64,000 nt of DNA. Source: Bosea sp. AS-1. GTDB taxonomy: Bacteria; Pseudomonadota; Alphaproteobacteria; Rhizobiales; Beijerinckiaceae. Every line of letters starts with the position of its first letter. Position 1 is the first letter of the stretch. The stretch lies in assembly GCF_002220095.1 (NCBI RefSeq), contig NZ_CP022372.1, forward strand, positions 2,638,501-2,702,500. Direction: 5' to 3'. The translations under genes and the position numbers were made by a program. Below, piece after piece: positions 44,240 to 53,878 of the stretch. The notes under the pieces were generated by a model. The model made no database searches. It was not told the DNA's origin and saw only the letters and a program-made list of their open reading frames with translations.

Positions 44240-45729
44240 TCACGGTCCGGGAGGCGCAGGTCGTCGGCGCGGTCGGAGAAGCGTGTCACATCCGCATCGA
44301 ACTGCAAGGCCACCGTGCCGGTCGGGCCGTGGCGCTGCTTGCCGATGATCAGCTCGGCGAGGCCGTGGGCTGCTTCCATCTCGATCTGCCACTTGTTGTG
44401 CTCTTCGGTACCGGGGCGCGGCTCCTTGCCCTTGAGGTAATATTCCTCGCGGTAGACGAACATCACCACGTCGGCGTCCTGCTCGATCGAGCCGGATTCG
44501 CGCAGGTCGGCGAGCTGGGGGCGCTTGTCGTCGCGGTTTTCGACCTGACGTGAGAGCTGGGAGAGCGCGACGATCGGAACGTTGAGCTCCTTCGCCAGCG
44601 CCTTCAGGCTGGTCGTGATCTCGGTCAGCTCCTGCACGCGGTTCTGGCTGTTCTTGGACGAGCCGGAGAGCAGCTGCAGGTAGTCGATGAACAGGACGTC
44701 GAGCCCCTTCTGGCGCTTCAGCCGCCGGGCGCGCGCCATCAGCTGCGCGATCGAGATGCCGCCGGTCTGGTCGATATAGAGCGGCAGTTTCTCGATCTGC
44801 GCCGCGACGTCCGTCAGCCGGGCGAAGTCGCCCTCGGTGATGCGGCCCTGCCTGATCTTGTAGGAGGAAATGCCCGATTGTTCGGCGACGACGCGGGTCG
44901 CAAGCTGGTCGGCCGACATTTCGAGCGAGAAGAAGCCGACGACGCCGCCATCCACCGTCTTGATCGAGCCGTCTTCCTGCCGCTCGCCGCGCCAGGCCTT
45001 GGCGATGTTGAAGGCGATGTTGGTGGCGAGCGAGGTCTTGCCCATGGCGGGACGGCCGGCGAGCACGAGCAGGTCCGAGCGCTGCAGGCCGCCCATGCGT
45101 TGATCGACGTCGCGCAGGCCCGTCGAGATGCCGGAGAGGCCGCCGGCGCGTTGATAGGCGCTTGCCGCCATGTCGATGGCCAGCCGCAGCGCGCCGTCGA
45201 ATTTCTGGAAGCCGCCCTCGTAGCGGCCCTTTTCCGCGAGCTCGTAAAGCTTGCGCTCGGCATCCTCGATCTGTTCGCGCGGCGCCATCTCGACGGGGGC
45301 GTCGTAGGCGACGTTCACCAGATCCTCGCCGACGCCGATGAGCTGCCGGCGCACGGCGAGGTCGTAGATCGTGCGGCCATAGTCGCCGGCGTTGATGACG
45401 GTCGTCGCCTCGGCGGCGAGACGAGCGAGGTACTGGCTCGGCGTGATCTCGCCGAGATCGAGGTCGTTGACGAAGGTCTTGAGCGTGATCGGCGTCGCGA
45501 TCTTGCCGGCCCGGATCAGGCTCGCCGTCAGTTCGAAGACGCGCTGGTGGATCGGCTCGAAGAAATGGTCCGGCAGCAGGAAGTCCGAGACGCGGTAGAA
45601 GGCGTCATTATTGACCAGGATCGCGCCCAGCAGTGCCTGCTCGGCCTCGATGTTGTGAGGCTGGACACGGTATTCGGCCTCGCGGTTGTCGAGGCGGGTG
45701 ACGAGGGCTGTAGCGGTGGCCATGGCCAT
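44236..45729 (-). CDS. dnaB: Replicative DNA helicase DnaB
   Basis: A 497-residue hexameric helicase that unwinds DNA at the replication fork. The N-terminal domain includes PHNIEAEQALLGAILVN. The RecA-like domain has Walker A AGRPAMGKTSLA, the segment FSLEMSADQLATRV and DVLFIDYLQLLSG. The C-terminal SQLSRQVENRDDKRPQLADLRESG is typical. No intein interrupts it. The start may be 45729 or the second ATG at 45723. A terminator for the upstream ribosomal-protein transcript lies in the 212 bp gap before it, so dnaB needs its own promoter. Confidence 0.97.
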   Translation of the reverse strand: MAMATATALVTRLDNREAEYRVQPHNIEAEQALLGAILVNNDAFYRVSDFLLPDHFFEPIHQRVFELTASLIRAGKIATPITLKTFVNDLDLGEITPSQYLARLAAEATTVINAGDYGRTIYDLAVRRQLIGVGEDLVNVAYDAPVEMAPREQIEDAERKLYELAEKGRYEGGFQKFDGALRLAIDMAASAYQRAGGLSGISTGLRDVDQRMGGLQRSDLLVLAGRPAMGKTSLATNIAFNIAKAWRGERQEDGSIKTVDGGVVGFFSLEMSADQLATRVVAEQSGISSYKIRQGRITEGDFARLTDVAAQIEKLPLYIDQTGGISIAQLMARARRLKRQKGLDVLFIDYLQLLSGSSKNSQNRVQELTEITTSLKALAKELNVPIVALSQLSRQVENRDDKRPQLADLRESGSIEQDADVVMFVYREEYYLKGKEPRPGTEEHNKWQIEMEAAHGLAELIIGKQRHGPTGTVALQFDADVTRFSDRADDLRLPDRE

Positions 45730-45887
45730 CCCGATAAATCAAGGCTGATCGGTACTTCAAGCCGACATTTGGCCGCTTACGCGCATGGTGTCACAGCGAC
45801 TCTGTCGGGAATGGCTTAGCTTAGCACTTTGTCAGTCGGTGCCAGCAGCGGAATGCGGTTACCCCCGCTCTCCAGAGGCCGGAGACG

Positions 45888-45914
45888 AAAAAGGCGCCGT
45901 GTTGCCACGGCGCC
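45888..45914 (-). terminator. Intrinsic terminator after rplI
   Basis: On the minus strand GGCGCCGTG (45914-45906) and CACGGCGCC (45901-45893) form a perfect 9-base stem with a four-base loop, followed by five T residues (45892-45888). It lies 28 bp after the rplI stop codon. This is the clearest Rho-independent terminator in the window and should end the rpsF-rpsR-DUF2232-rplI transcript. Confidence 0.85.
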
Positions 45915-45941
45915 CTTGACTCGTTGGCCGAGCGGTCAGGC

Positions 45942-46505
45942 TCAGCGCTCGTCGTCGCCGGCCTCGGCCAGCGCCGCGCCAACCTCGAGGCCGAGATCGT
46001 CGAGGTCGAACTCCTCGCGGGCCGTGACGTTCTCGCCGGCGGCCTGGCGGTCGGCCTCTTCGGCCGAGCGGGCGACGTTGACGGTGACCGTGACGGCGAC
46101 TTCCGGGTGCAGCACGACCGGGACGGTGTGCAGGCCGAGCGTCTTGATCGGGGTGTTCAGCGTCACCTGGTTGCGGGCGACCTTGAAGCCTTCGGCCGAA
46201 AGCGCCTCGGCGATATCGCGGGTCGAGACCGAGCCGTAGAGCACGCCGGATTCGCCCGACTGGCGCAGGATGACGACGCTCTGGCCGTTGAGGCGCTCAG
46301 CGATCGCATCGGCTTCCGACTTCAGCTCGAGGTTGCGGGTCTCGAGCTCGAGCTTCTGGCTCTCGAAGCGCTTCTTGTTCTCCTCGGTGGCGCGCAGCGC
46401 CTTGCCGCGGGCGAGCAGGAAATTGCGGCCGAAGCCGTCGCGGACGCGGACGATGTCGCCCATCTGGCCGAGCTTGGCGACGCGTTCGAGCAGGATCACT
46501 TCCAT
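45942..46505 (-). CDS. rplI: 50S ribosomal protein L9
   Basis: A 187-residue ribosomal protein, starting [37 protein letters not shown] in family order. The N-terminal rRNA-binding domain is followed by the long helix ([21 protein letters not shown]) and the C-terminal domain ([10 protein letters not shown]). A 40-residue acidic tail ([19 protein letters not shown] type) is longer than in E. coli but common in alphaproteobacteria. It stabilises the L1 stalk base region of the 50S subunit. Last gene of the rpsF transcript. Confidence 0.97.
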   Translation of the reverse strand: MEVILLERVAKLGQMGDIVRVRDGFGRNFLLARGKALRATEENKKRFESQKLELETRNLELKSEADAIAERLNGQSVVILRQSGESGVLYGSVSTRDIAEALSAEGFKVARNQVTLNTPIKTLGLHTVPVVLHPEVAVTVTVNVARSAEEADRQAAGENVTAREEFDLDDLGLEVGAALAEAGDDER

Positions 46506-46536
46506 TTGTCTTCTCCTTGAGTTTGGTATTCGGAAT

Positions 46537-47484
46537 TCAGGTTTGGGCAGGCGGAGGAGGCAACGCCGCGCGCCTGCGCAGGCCGAACAGCGAGTCGGCG
46601 AGCCCGATGAGCGCGAGCAGCGGTGTCAGCACGGCCTGCATCACGATGAGTGCGACGTAGACCGAGATCAGCATCGGCGCCCGCCAGGGGCGGCCGCGCG
46701 AGATGTCGTGCAGCAGGGCGAGCCCGCTGAACATGAAGGCGGCGAGCAGGGCGCCGGTGAAGGCGGTCGCCGCAAGGCCGATGAAGCCGCCAAGCGAGGT
46801 CAGGAAGGCGGCCAGCAGGAACAGCAGCAGCGCCTTGCGGGGCAGGGCGGTCGCCGGAATGAAGGGCCAGGGGCGTGGCAGCCGGCCGGAGACCTTCACG
46901 GCACGGGCGGCCAGCCAGAGATTGGCGGCAATGGTGGTGACGAAGGAAGCACCGATTCCGAGCGGAACGGCAGGGGCCAGGCTGTGCGCCAGTTCGCCGA
47001 CTTCGATCCCTGCTGGCAGCGAGATCAGGCGGCCGCGCACCATCTCGTTCAGCAGGCTCTCGATCATCCGTGCGATCACCGAGCGATAGGTCTCGTAATC
47101 GGTCGTCATCACCAGCGCGCTGCCGACGGTGGCGAGCGCTGCGGTGGCTGCGATCCAGACCATGAGGTTGCCGAGCGGATACCACTCGACGGCGCCCTGG
47201 GCGTCGGTGCGGGCCAGCAGGGCAAGATAGGCGATCCACCAGGCCGGCAGGCCGATGATGAGCGCAAAGGCGATGCCGCCGGTCGGGGCAAGCGCTACGG
47301 CGACGGCGAGCGCGCCCGCAGCCGTGGCGAAAAGCCCGGAGCGGTGGTTCCAGCCGAGGGAGGCGATGAAGATCGGGAGCGGGGCGGCGGAATACAGCAG
47401 CGCCGACAGCGGCGATCCGGTGATCACCACTGAGAAGAGCAGGGCCGCAACGAGGCCCGCGCCGATGCCGACAATCGGAATCAT
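46537..47484 (-). CDS. DUF2232 family membrane protein
   Basis: A 315-residue protein with about eight hydrophobic helices, starting [20 protein letters not shown]. It shows [20 protein letters not shown] and [18 protein letters not shown]. This fits DUF2232 (YybS-like), a predicted membrane protein family often placed between rpsR and rplI in alphaproteobacteria. Function is unknown. It is separated from rpsR by 177 bp containing a hairpin and from rplI by 31 bp. Confidence 0.85.
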   Translation of the reverse strand: MIPIVGIGAGLVAALLFSVVITGSPLSALLYSAAPLPIFIASLGWNHRSGLFATAAGALAVAVALAPTGGIAFALIIGLPAWWIAYLALLARTDAQGAVEWYPLGNLMVWIAATAALATVGSALVMTTDYETYRSVIARMIESLLNEMVRGRLISLPAGIEVGELAHSLAPAVPLGIGASFVTTIAANLWLAARAVKVSGRLPRPWPFIPATALPRKALLLFLLAAFLTSLGGFIGLAATAFTGALLAAFMFSGLALLHDISRGRPWRAPMLISVYVALIVMQAVLTPLLALIGLADSLFGLRRRAALPPPPAQT

Positions 47485-47605
47485 GGTCCGTCCTGCTGTC
47501 CCGCTGCTCGCAAGCCTTTCGGCTCGGCAGGGTGAGAGGCTTCTGGCCTCAACGAACCCGATGGAGTTTCACCGCCGGGCGACTGGTTGATCTTGAAAGT
47601 GAGAA

Positions 47606-47630
47606 CCGGAGGCGCAGGGTACGCCTCCGG
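47606..47630 (-). promoter_or_regulatory. Hairpin between rpsR and the DUF2232 gene
   Basis: CCGGAGGCG (47606-47614) and CGCCTCCGG (47622-47630) are perfectly complementary with a seven-base loop. On the minus strand no T-run follows, so it is not a full terminator. It lies 32 bp after the rpsR stop and may stabilise the rpsF-rpsR part of the message or attenuate read-through. Confidence 0.45.
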
Positions 47631-47661
47631 GAATTAGCGGTATCCAGATCCGTCTAACGGA

Positions 47662-47907
47662 TCAGCGGATGACGTAAGGCAGCAGGCCGAGGAAGCGGGC
47701 GCGCTTGATCGCCTGGGCGAGCTCACGCTGCTTCTTGGCGGAAACCGCCGTGATGCGGGACGGCACGATCTTGCCGCGCTCGGAGATGTAGCGCGAGAGG
47801 AGACGGACGTCCTTGTAGTCGATCTTCGGAGCGCCCTCGCCCGAGAACGGGCAGGACTTGCGACGGCGGAAGAAGGGGCGACGGGCGCCAGCGGATGCAG
47901 TCGACAT
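47662..47907 (-). CDS. rpsR: 30S ribosomal protein S18
   Basis: An 81-residue ribosomal protein with the conserved core RRKSCPFSG, then [51 protein letters not shown] in family order. It binds S6 on the 30S platform. Its start is 2 bp after the rpsF stop, consistent with coupled translation of the S6-S18 pair. A single Cys is present in KSCPF. Confidence 0.97.
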   Translation of the reverse strand: MSTASAGARRPFFRRRKSCPFSGEGAPKIDYKDVRLLSRYISERGKIVPSRITAVSAKKQRELAQAIKRARFLGLLPYVIR

Positions 47908-47909
47908 TC

Positions 47910-48341
47910 TCAGGCCTCCGCTTCGGCGGTTTCGGTCGCTTCGTCTTCACGACGCGGACGGTCACGGCGCGGGCCGCGCTCGAAACGGTCGCCGCCACGC
48001 TCCGGACGGTCGTCGCGGTCACGCTTCTGCAGCATGGCCGAGGGACCTTCCTCCAGCTCGTCGACCTTGATGGTCATGAAGCGCAGGATGTCCTCGTTGA
48101 TGCGCATCTGGCGCTCCATCTCCAGCACGGCGGCGGAGGGGCCCTCGATGTTCAGCAGCGTGTAGTGCGCCTTGCGGTTCTTCTTGATGCGGTAGCCGAG
48201 GGACTTGACGCCCCAATACTCGACCTTGCGGATGGCGCCGCCATTCGCTTCGATCACGCCCTTGAACTGCTCGACAAGAGCTTCGACCTGCTGCGCGCTG
48301 ACATCCTGCCGCGCGAGCAGCACATGCTCGTACAATGCCAT
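47910..48341 (-). CDS. rpsF: 30S ribosomal protein S6
   Basis: A 143-residue ribosomal protein starting [20 protein letters not shown]. The RNA/S18-binding face includes [23 protein letters not shown]. The C-terminal 40 residues are charged and Arg/Asp-rich ([17 protein letters not shown]), a low-complexity tail common in this order. The ATG at 48341 has GGAAGG upstream; a longer start would add seven unrelated residues. First gene of the ribosomal-protein transcript, divergent from fabD. Confidence 0.97.
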   Translation of the reverse strand: MALYEHVLLARQDVSAQQVEALVEQFKGVIEANGGAIRKVEYWGVKSLGYRIKKNRKAHYTLLNIEGPSAAVLEMERQMRINEDILRFMTIKVDELEEGPSAMLQKRDRDDRPERGGDRFERGPRRDRPRREDEATETAEAEA

Positions 48342-48674
48342 ATGTGGCCTTCCTTGTTTCACCCTGCTTCGCCCGGCGCGGAGCCCTTCGAGCCCTGGAT
48401 AAGGCCCGACAGGATTTCATTCGAAGGCGGAGACACGGGATGCCGGTTCCGGGGAACCTGCGCTCTTCCTCGCGGGCAAGCGCCATCCGTTCAGCCTCCG
48501 GCCGAACAAGCAGGAGGCGGTCGTTACAGTGTCCGCGCCGCAATGGCAACCGGAATCTGACGGTAAAACCCGCGTGAGCAGCGGAAAATCGGGGCTCCGT
48601 GCTTGACTTGGCAGCGAAACCGTTGTGACAGCCGCGTCATAATACGAAATTATTAAGCACGAGGCGTTCCGGAC
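48342..48674. other. Divergent region between rpsF and fabD
   Basis: This 333 bp stretch must hold promoters for the rpsF transcript and the fab cluster. I see an inverted repeat GGTTCC / GGAACC at 48445-48450 and 48453-48458 and an AT-rich segment just before fabD (around 48638-48656). TTGACT at 48603-48608 resembles a -35 but has no matching -10. The rpsF leader may carry an S6:S18 autoregulatory structure, but I could not resolve one by eye. No gene is called. Confidence 0.4.
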
Positions 48675-49619
48675 ATGACGACAGCGTTCATCTTCCCCGG
48701 CCAGGGCTCGCAGGTCGTCGGCATGGGCAAGAGCCTGGCCGAAACCTTCCCGGCGGCGAAGGCGGTGTTCGACGAGGTCGACGCGGCCCTGTCGCAGAAA
48801 CTCTCCGCCGTGATGTGGGAAGGCCCGTCCGAGGAACTGACGCTGACCGCCAATGCCCAGCCGGCACTGATGGCGGTGAGCCTGGCGGTGGTTCGCGTCC
48901 TCGAATCGGAGGCGGGGCTCGACCTTAAGCGCGACGCCGCTTTCGTCGCCGGCCATTCGCTCGGCGAGTATTCGGCGCTGGCTGCTGCCGGCACCTTCTC
49001 GATCGGCGATGCCGCCCGCCTGCTGCGGGTCCGCGGCGATGCCATGCAGAAGGCCGTGCCGGCCGGGCAGGGCGCCATGGCGGCGCTGCTCGGTGCCGAG
49101 CTTGACCTTGCCCGCGAGATCGCGACGGCTGCGGCCCAGGGCGAGGTTTGCGAGGCGGCCAACGACAATGGCGGCGGTCAGGTCGTTCTGTCCGGCGCGA
49201 AGGCTGCGATCGACCGCGCCATCGCGCTGGCGACCGAGCGCGGTGTCAAGCGCGCCATGCTGCTGCCGGTTTCCGCGCCCTTCCATTGCGCGCTGATGCA
49301 ACCGGCGGCGGACGCGATGCGGAAGGCGCTGGCGAAGGTTACAATGCAGGCGCCGGTCGTCCCGGTCATGGCCAATGTCGGCGCTGCCCCGCTGAGCGAT
49401 CCGGACGCGATCCGCGCTTCGCTGGTGGCGCAGGTCACCGGCACCGTGCGTTGGCGCGAGTGCGTGCAGGCGATGGCGGCGGCCGGCGTGACCGATTTCG
49501 TCGAGCTCGGCAGTGGCAAGGTTCTCGCCGGGCTGGTGAAGCGTATCGCGGCGGGCGCCACGACCGCCTCGGTCGGAACCGCCGACGACATCGCGGCCTA
49601 CAAGGCCCGCAAGGGCTGA
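48675..49619 (+). CDS. fabD: Malonyl-CoA:ACP transacylase
   Basis: A 314-residue enzyme that moves malonyl from CoA to acyl carrier protein, starting fatty-acid elongation. It begins with MTTAFIFPGQGSQVVGMG. The catalytic Ser95 is in VAGHSLGEYSALAAAG, with the His partner in SAPFHCALMQPAAD. The C-terminal VGTADDIAAYK is typical. Length is standard. First gene of the fab cluster; fabG follows after 66 bp. Confidence 0.97.
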   Translation: MTTAFIFPGQGSQVVGMGKSLAETFPAAKAVFDEVDAALSQKLSAVMWEGPSEELTLTANAQPALMAVSLAVVRVLESEAGLDLKRDAAFVAGHSLGEYSALAAAGTFSIGDAARLLRVRGDAMQKAVPAGQGAMAALLGAELDLAREIATAAAQGEVCEAANDNGGGQVVLSGAKAAIDRAIALATERGVKRAMLLPVSAPFHCALMQPAADAMRKALAKVTMQAPVVPVMANVGAAPLSDPDAIRASLVAQVTGTVRWRECVQAMAAAGVTDFVELGSGKVLAGLVKRIAAGATTASVGTADDIAAYKARKG

Positions 49620-49685
49620 CGATATCGCTCCGGCACGGAAGGCGGATGCGTGAATACGGCAGAAGGCCGCAGAAGGGGAAACGAC

Positions 49686-50423
49686 ATGTTTGATCTGACC
49701 GGCCGCAAGGCCCTGGTCACCGGCGCGACCGGCGGCCTCGGCGGAGCCATCGCGCGGACCCTCCATGCCCAGGGTGCGAGCGTCGCGATCTCCGGCACCC
49801 GCGCCGAGGCGCTGGAGGCTCTTGCCGCCGAGCTCGGCGAGCGGGTCGTGGTTGCGCCCTGCAATCTCGCCGACAAGGATTCGGTCGAGGCGCTGGTACC
49901 GGCGGCCGAGGAGAAGCTCGGCGGGCTCGACATCCTCGTCAACAATGCCGGCATCACCCGCGACAACCTGTTCCTGCGCCTCAAGGATGAGGATTGGGAC
50001 AGCGTGCTGGCCGTCAATCTCACCGCCGCCTTCCGCCTCTCGCGCGCAGCCGTGAAGTCGATGATGCGCCGGCGCTACGGCCGAATCGTCGCGATCGGCT
50101 CCGTCGTCGGCACGACCGGCAATCCCGGGCAGGGCAACTACGCCGCCGCCAAGGCTGGCCTGATCGGCATGTCGAAGGCGCTGGCCGCCGAGGTCGCGAG
50201 CCGCAATATCACGGTTAACGTGGTCTCTCCGGGCTTCATCGAGTCACCGATGACCCAGGCTTTGAACGAGAAACAGCGCGAAAGCATCCTCGCCGACGTG
50301 CCGATGGGTCGGCTGGGCGCCGGTGCCGATATCGCAGCGGCGGTCGCCTATCTTGCCAGCGAGGAAGCCGGCTACGTCACCGGCCAGACGCTTCATGTCA
50401 ACGGCGGAATGGCCATGATCTGA
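49686..50423 (+). CDS. fabG: 3-oxoacyl-[ACP] reductase
   Basis: A 245-residue SDR enzyme that reduces 3-oxoacyl-ACP with NADPH. The cofactor loop is VTGATGGLGGAIARTLHAQG (Gly13-Gly19), followed by NNAGITRDNLFLRLKDEDWD. The catalytic Ser is in AIGSVVGTTGNPGQ, with Tyr and Lys in NYAAAKAGLIGMSK. The ATG at 49686 (MFDLTGRKALV) is used; a longer start would add 12 unrelated residues. It lies between fabD and acpP. Confidence 0.97.
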   Translation: MFDLTGRKALVTGATGGLGGAIARTLHAQGASVAISGTRAEALEALAAELGERVVVAPCNLADKDSVEALVPAAEEKLGGLDILVNNAGITRDNLFLRLKDEDWDSVLAVNLTAAFRLSRAAVKSMMRRRYGRIVAIGSVVGTTGNPGQGNYAAAKAGLIGMSKALAAEVASRNITVNVVSPGFIESPMTQALNEKQRESILADVPMGRLGAGADIAAAVAYLASEEAGYVTGQTLHVNGGMAMI

Positions 50424-50678
50424 ATGGGTTGACGCCGGCTCCTGAAGCGATTCGGAAGCTGTTCGCCGCTCTCGCCTCTGTGGACAGGGTATGTTAACTA
50501 GCGCCGTCGCGCTGCCTTTCGAACGCTCGGGACTTGACGAAAACCCGGTTGTTGCGTTTGTGCAGGCTTCTAGCTTTCCGGATCGCGTGCATCATTCCGA
50601 TGGCGCGGCGGGTCGGAATAAAGTCCATATGCGTGTCGCGGGTCCGCGGTGCGTTTCCAGTTTCTAAGGAAGAGACTC

Positions 50679-50915
50679 ATGAGCGATGTCGCCGAGCGCG
50701 TGAAGAAGATCGTGGTCGAGCACCTCGGCGTCGAGCCCGAGAAGGTCATCGATAGCGCCAACTTCATCGAAGATCTGGGTGCGGACAGCCTCGACACCGT
50801 CGAGCTCGTCATGGCCTTCGAGGAAGAGTTCGGCGTCGAGATCCCGGACGATGCGGCCGAGACGATCGTGACGGTCGGCGACGCGGTCAAGTTCCTGTCG
50901 GCCAAGAGCGCCTGA
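50679..50915 (+). CDS. acpP: Acyl carrier protein
   Basis: A 78-residue acidic four-helix protein that carries growing acyl chains on a phosphopantetheine arm. The attachment site is Ser37 in [20 protein letters not shown]. The ATG at 50679 is preceded by AAGGAAGAG, a strong ribosome-binding site, and gives the standard length. A 255 bp gap upstream suggests its own promoter, as expected for this highly expressed gene; TTGACG at 50534-50539 is a possible -35, with no clear -10. Confidence 0.98.
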   Translation: MSDVAERVKKIVVEHLGVEPEKVIDSANFIEDLGADSLDTVELVMAFEEEFGVEIPDDAAETIVTVGDAVKFLSAKSA

Positions 50916-50962
50916 TCAGGCGCCTGATCGGCCTCCCCAGGTCGTTTCGTACAGAAGGTATC

Positions 50963-52255
50963 ATGGCTCCTCGTAGTGTTTCGATGCGGCGTGTCGTCGT
51001 GACCGGGCTCGGCATGGTGACGCCGCTCGGTTGCGGCGTCGAGCCGACCTGGACGCGTCTTCTTGCCGGCGCCAGCGGCGCCGGCCCCATCACCAGCTTC
51101 GACGCCAGCGACCTGCCGGCGCAGATCGCCTGCAACATCCCACGGGGTGACGGCAGCGACGGGACCTTCAATCCCGATGACTGGATGGAGCCGAAGGAAC
51201 AGCGCAAGGTCGACGATTTCATCGTCTTCGCCATGGCGGCCGCCAAACAGGCCCTGGCGGATGCCGGCTGGAAGCCGGAAAGCTACGAGGACCAGACCCG
51301 CACCGGCGTTGCCATCGGCTCCGGTATCGGCGGACTCGGCGGCATCTACGATGCCTCGCTTCTGCTCAAGGAGCGCGGCCCGCGCCGCCTTTCGCCCTTC
51401 TTCATCCCGGGCCGCCTCATCAATCTCGCTGCCGGCTATGTCTCGATCGAGCACGGGCTGAAGGGACCGAACCATTCGGCCGTCACCGCCTGCTCGACCG
51501 GCGCGCATGCCATTGGCGACGCAGCGCGCATGATCGCGCTCGGCGATGCCGAGGTCATGGTCGCGGGTGGTGCCGAATCGGCGATCAACCGCATCGGCAT
51601 TGCCGGATTCTGTGCTTGCCGCGCGCTCTCGACCGGCTTCAACGACACGCCCGAGAAGGCCTCGCGCCCCTACGACAAGGACCGTGACGGGTTCGTCATG
51701 GGCGAGGGCGCGGGCGTCGTCGTGCTCGAGGAGTTGGAGCATGCTCTCGCCCGCGGCGCGCGCATCTATGCCGAAGTCATCGGCTACGGCCTGTCGGGCG
51801 ACGCCTACCACATCACCTCGCCGGCCGAGGATGGCGACGGCGCTTATCGCTGCATGCAGATGGCGCTCGACCGCGCCGGCATCACGGCTTCGGATCTCGA
51901 TTACGTCAATGCCCACGGCACCTCGACGCCGCTCGGCGACGAGATCGAATTGCGCGCCGTGGAGCGGCTGCTCGCAAACGCGTCGAAGCGCCCGTCGATG
52001 TCCTCGACGAAGTCGGCAACCGGCCATCTGCTCGGCGCTGCCGGCGCCATAGAGGCGATCTTCACCGTGCTCGCGATCCGCGATCAGATCGCGCCGCCGA
52101 CGATCAATCTCGACAATCCTTCCGTCGAGACCGAGATCGACCTCGTGCCGCATGTCGCGCGCAAGCGCGAGATCGACTACGCGCTGTCGAACTCCTTCGG
52201 CTTCGGCGGCACCAACGCCTCGCTGGTACTGCGTCGCTATAGGGCCGACGTCTGA
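50963..52255 (+). CDS. fabF: 3-oxoacyl-[ACP] synthase II
   Basis: A 430-residue condensing enzyme that elongates acyl-ACP with malonyl-ACP. The catalytic triad is Cys177 (VTACSTGAHAIG), His318 (VNAHGTSTPLGD) and His355 (KSATGHLLGAAG). The C-terminal SNSFGFGGTNASLVL is typical. The start may be the ATG at 50963 or the second at 50984 (MRRVVVTGLG). It follows acpP by 47 bp, and a hairpin lies 26 bp after its stop. Confidence 0.97.
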   Translation: MAPRSVSMRRVVVTGLGMVTPLGCGVEPTWTRLLAGASGAGPITSFDASDLPAQIACNIPRGDGSDGTFNPDDWMEPKEQRKVDDFIVFAMAAAKQALADAGWKPESYEDQTRTGVAIGSGIGGLGGIYDASLLLKERGPRRLSPFFIPGRLINLAAGYVSIEHGLKGPNHSAVTACSTGAHAIGDAARMIALGDAEVMVAGGAESAINRIGIAGFCACRALSTGFNDTPEKASRPYDKDRDGFVMGEGAGVVVLEELEHALARGARIYAEVIGYGLSGDAYHITSPAEDGDGAYRCMQMALDRAGITASDLDYVNAHGTSTPLGDEIELRAVERLLANASKRPSMSSTKSATGHLLGAAGAIEAIFTVLAIRDQIAPPTINLDNPSVETEIDLVPHVARKREIDYALSNSFGFGGTNASLVLRRYRADV

Positions 52256-52281
52256 CGGCACGGCCCTAACTCGAATCGAGC

Positions 52282-52310
52282 ATCTTCGCGTTTCAGAGAA
52301 GCGCGAAGAT
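52282..52310 (+). terminator. Strong hairpin after fabF
   Basis: ATCTTCGCG (52282-52290) is perfectly complementary to CGCGAAGAT (52302-52310). The stem extends inward by TTTC/GAAG with one wobble, leaving a three-base loop. No T-run follows, so termination would need Rho or is partial. It probably protects or ends the fab message before mltG. Confidence 0.5.
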
Positions 52311-52371
52311 CGCCGGATCCGGCCAGCGCGGTTTCGCCATAATGTTGGGTAGAGTTCGCGGCGAGTGCTGA

Positions 52372-52393
52372 TGAACGCGTGATTCCGCGTTCA
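52372..52393. repeat. Inverted repeat upstream of mltG
   Basis: TGAACGCG (52372-52379) and CGCGTTCA (52386-52393) form an 8-base inverted repeat with a six-base loop, 127 bp before the mltG start. It lies in the 264 bp fabF-mltG gap together with the hairpin at 52282-52310. It could be an operator or part of a small RNA-like structure; function unknown. Confidence 0.35.
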
Positions 52394-52519
52394 CAGCCGC
52401 GACGAAACCGGCTCTAATGCAACGGCCCCAGGGCCCGGTATGCCCGGTTCTCCATCCGGTCGGTGTGCTTGATCGCACCGCGCCGAGGTCGTCTACCCTG
52501 TGCAGCGAGCGCTGAAACT

Positions 52520-53878
52520 GTGAACGATACGCCCCGCGTCGCCCCGAAAAGCCCGAGCGAGGCCCTCAAGCCGGTCGCACCGCCAGCGCCGCCCCCCAAG
52601 GTTCGCCGTCGCCGGCGCAGCCCTTTCCTGGCGATGCTGAGCGGTCTGTTCACGCTGCTCTTGGTTGCCGCGGGCATCGTCGGGGCCGGCATTGCCGTCG
52701 TCTCCAACCAGAGCAAGGCGCCGGGCCCGCTGACCAGCGACCGCGCCGTGATCATCCCGAAGGAAAGCGGACTCACCGAGATCGCCGAGCTGCTGCAGCG
52801 CGAGGGGCTGATCGAGCATCCGCTTTCGTTCCGTATCGCCGCGGTTGTCGGCGGTGACTGGCACAAGCTCAAGGCCGGCGAGTACCTGTTCAAGGCGCGT
52901 GTCAGCCCGCAGGAGATCCTCGACATCATCTCGAGCGGCAAGGTGGTCGAGCATTCGATCACCATTCCCGAGGGGCTGACCAGCGAGCAGATCGTCGAGC
53001 GGCTGCGCGAGAACGACCTGCTGACCGGCGAGATCACTCAGGTTCCGAAGGAAGGCTCGATCCTTCCCGATACCTATCGCTTCCCGCGCGGTTTTTCGCG
53101 GCAGGCCATCATCGACCGCATGGCGCGGGATCAGCGCGTCGTGCTCGCCCGGATCTGGGAGCGCCGCCCGGCCGACCTGCCGATCAAGTCGCCGGACCAA
53201 TTGGTGGTGCTGGCTTCGATCGTCGAGAAGGAGACCGGTCGCGCCGATGAGCGCCCGCGCGTTGCCGGCGTCTTCATCAACCGCCTGAACCAGAAGATGA
53301 AGCTGCAGTCCGATCCGACGATCGTCTACGGCCTCGTCGGCGGCAAGGGGACGCTCGGCCGCCCGATCCAGCGCAGCGAGATCACCCAGGCGACGCCCTA
53401 CAACACCTATGTCATCCCCGGGCTGCCGCCGGGACCGATCGCCAATCCCGGCCGTGCGGCGATGGAAGCCGTGGTCAACCACTCGCGCACGAAGGACCTC
53501 TACTTCGTTGCCGATGGCACGGGCGGCCATGTCTTCGCCGAGACGCTTGACCAGCATAATCGCAATGTCGGGCGCTGGCGCCAGATCGAGACGACCCGCA
53601 CCCAGCAAGGTGGCAAGCCGCCTGCCGACTCCATCGACAAGGTCGAGCCACCGGCTGGCCCCGACAATCGCACCGAGGCGCCGGCGACAACCCAGCCTGC
53701 GTCGGATACGGGTGTGCCCAACGGTGCCGGTCCGGCGCCGATCGCCCAGCCTGCGGGTGTGGCCGGGACCCGTGCCCGCGCCTTCGACGCTTCGGAAGGC
53801 ACGCCGCGCGATCCGCTGCTGAACAAGACCTACGATCTCAATTCTCCCAAGCAGGTGCCGCAGCTCAAGGGACCCTGA
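52520..53878 (+). CDS. mltG: Endolytic murein transglycosylase
   Basis: A 452-residue inner-membrane enzyme that cuts nascent glycan strands and is thought to set their length. A Pro-rich, basic cytoplasmic start (VRRRRRSP) precedes one membrane helix at about 37-62. A LysM-like part (WHKLKAGEYLFKA) and the YceG domain follow. The catalytic Glu lies in the VEKETG motif at 235-240, followed by VFINRLNQKMKLQSDPTIVYG. The C-terminal 90 residues are Pro/Ala/Thr-rich. The GTG at 52520 is the most likely start, though its ribosome-binding site is weak; an ATG-like start at 52463 adds unrelated residues. Confidence 0.93.
   Translation: MNDTPRVAPKSPSEALKPVAPPAPPPKVRRRRRSPFLAMLSGLFTLLLVAAGIVGAGIAVVSNQSKAPGPLTSDRAVIIPKESGLTEIAELLQREGLIEHPLSFRIAAVVGGDWHKLKAGEYLFKARVSPQEILDIISSGKVVEHSITIPEGLTSEQIVERLRENDLLTGEITQVPKEGSILPDTYRFPRGFSRQAIIDRMARDQRVVLARIWERRPADLPIKSPDQLVVLASIVEKETGRADERPRVAGVFINRLNQKMKLQSDPTIVYGLVGGKGTLGRPIQRSEITQATPYNTYVIPGLPPGPIANPGRAAMEAVVNHSRTKDLYFVADGTGGHVFAETLDQHNRNVGRWRQIETTRTQQGGKPPADSIDKVEPPAGPDNRTEAPATTQPASDTGVPNGAGPAPIAQPAGVAGTRARAFDASEGTPRDPLLNKTYDLNSPKQVPQLKGP

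Noticed and set aside
44236..45729. Intein in dnaB
   Set aside because: The helicase domains are continuous and of normal length, with no extra domain at the P-loop.
48603..48656. sigma-70 promoter for fabD from TTGACT at 48603
   Set aside because: No acceptable -10 hexamer at 16-18 bp; the AT-rich segment is about 30 bp away.
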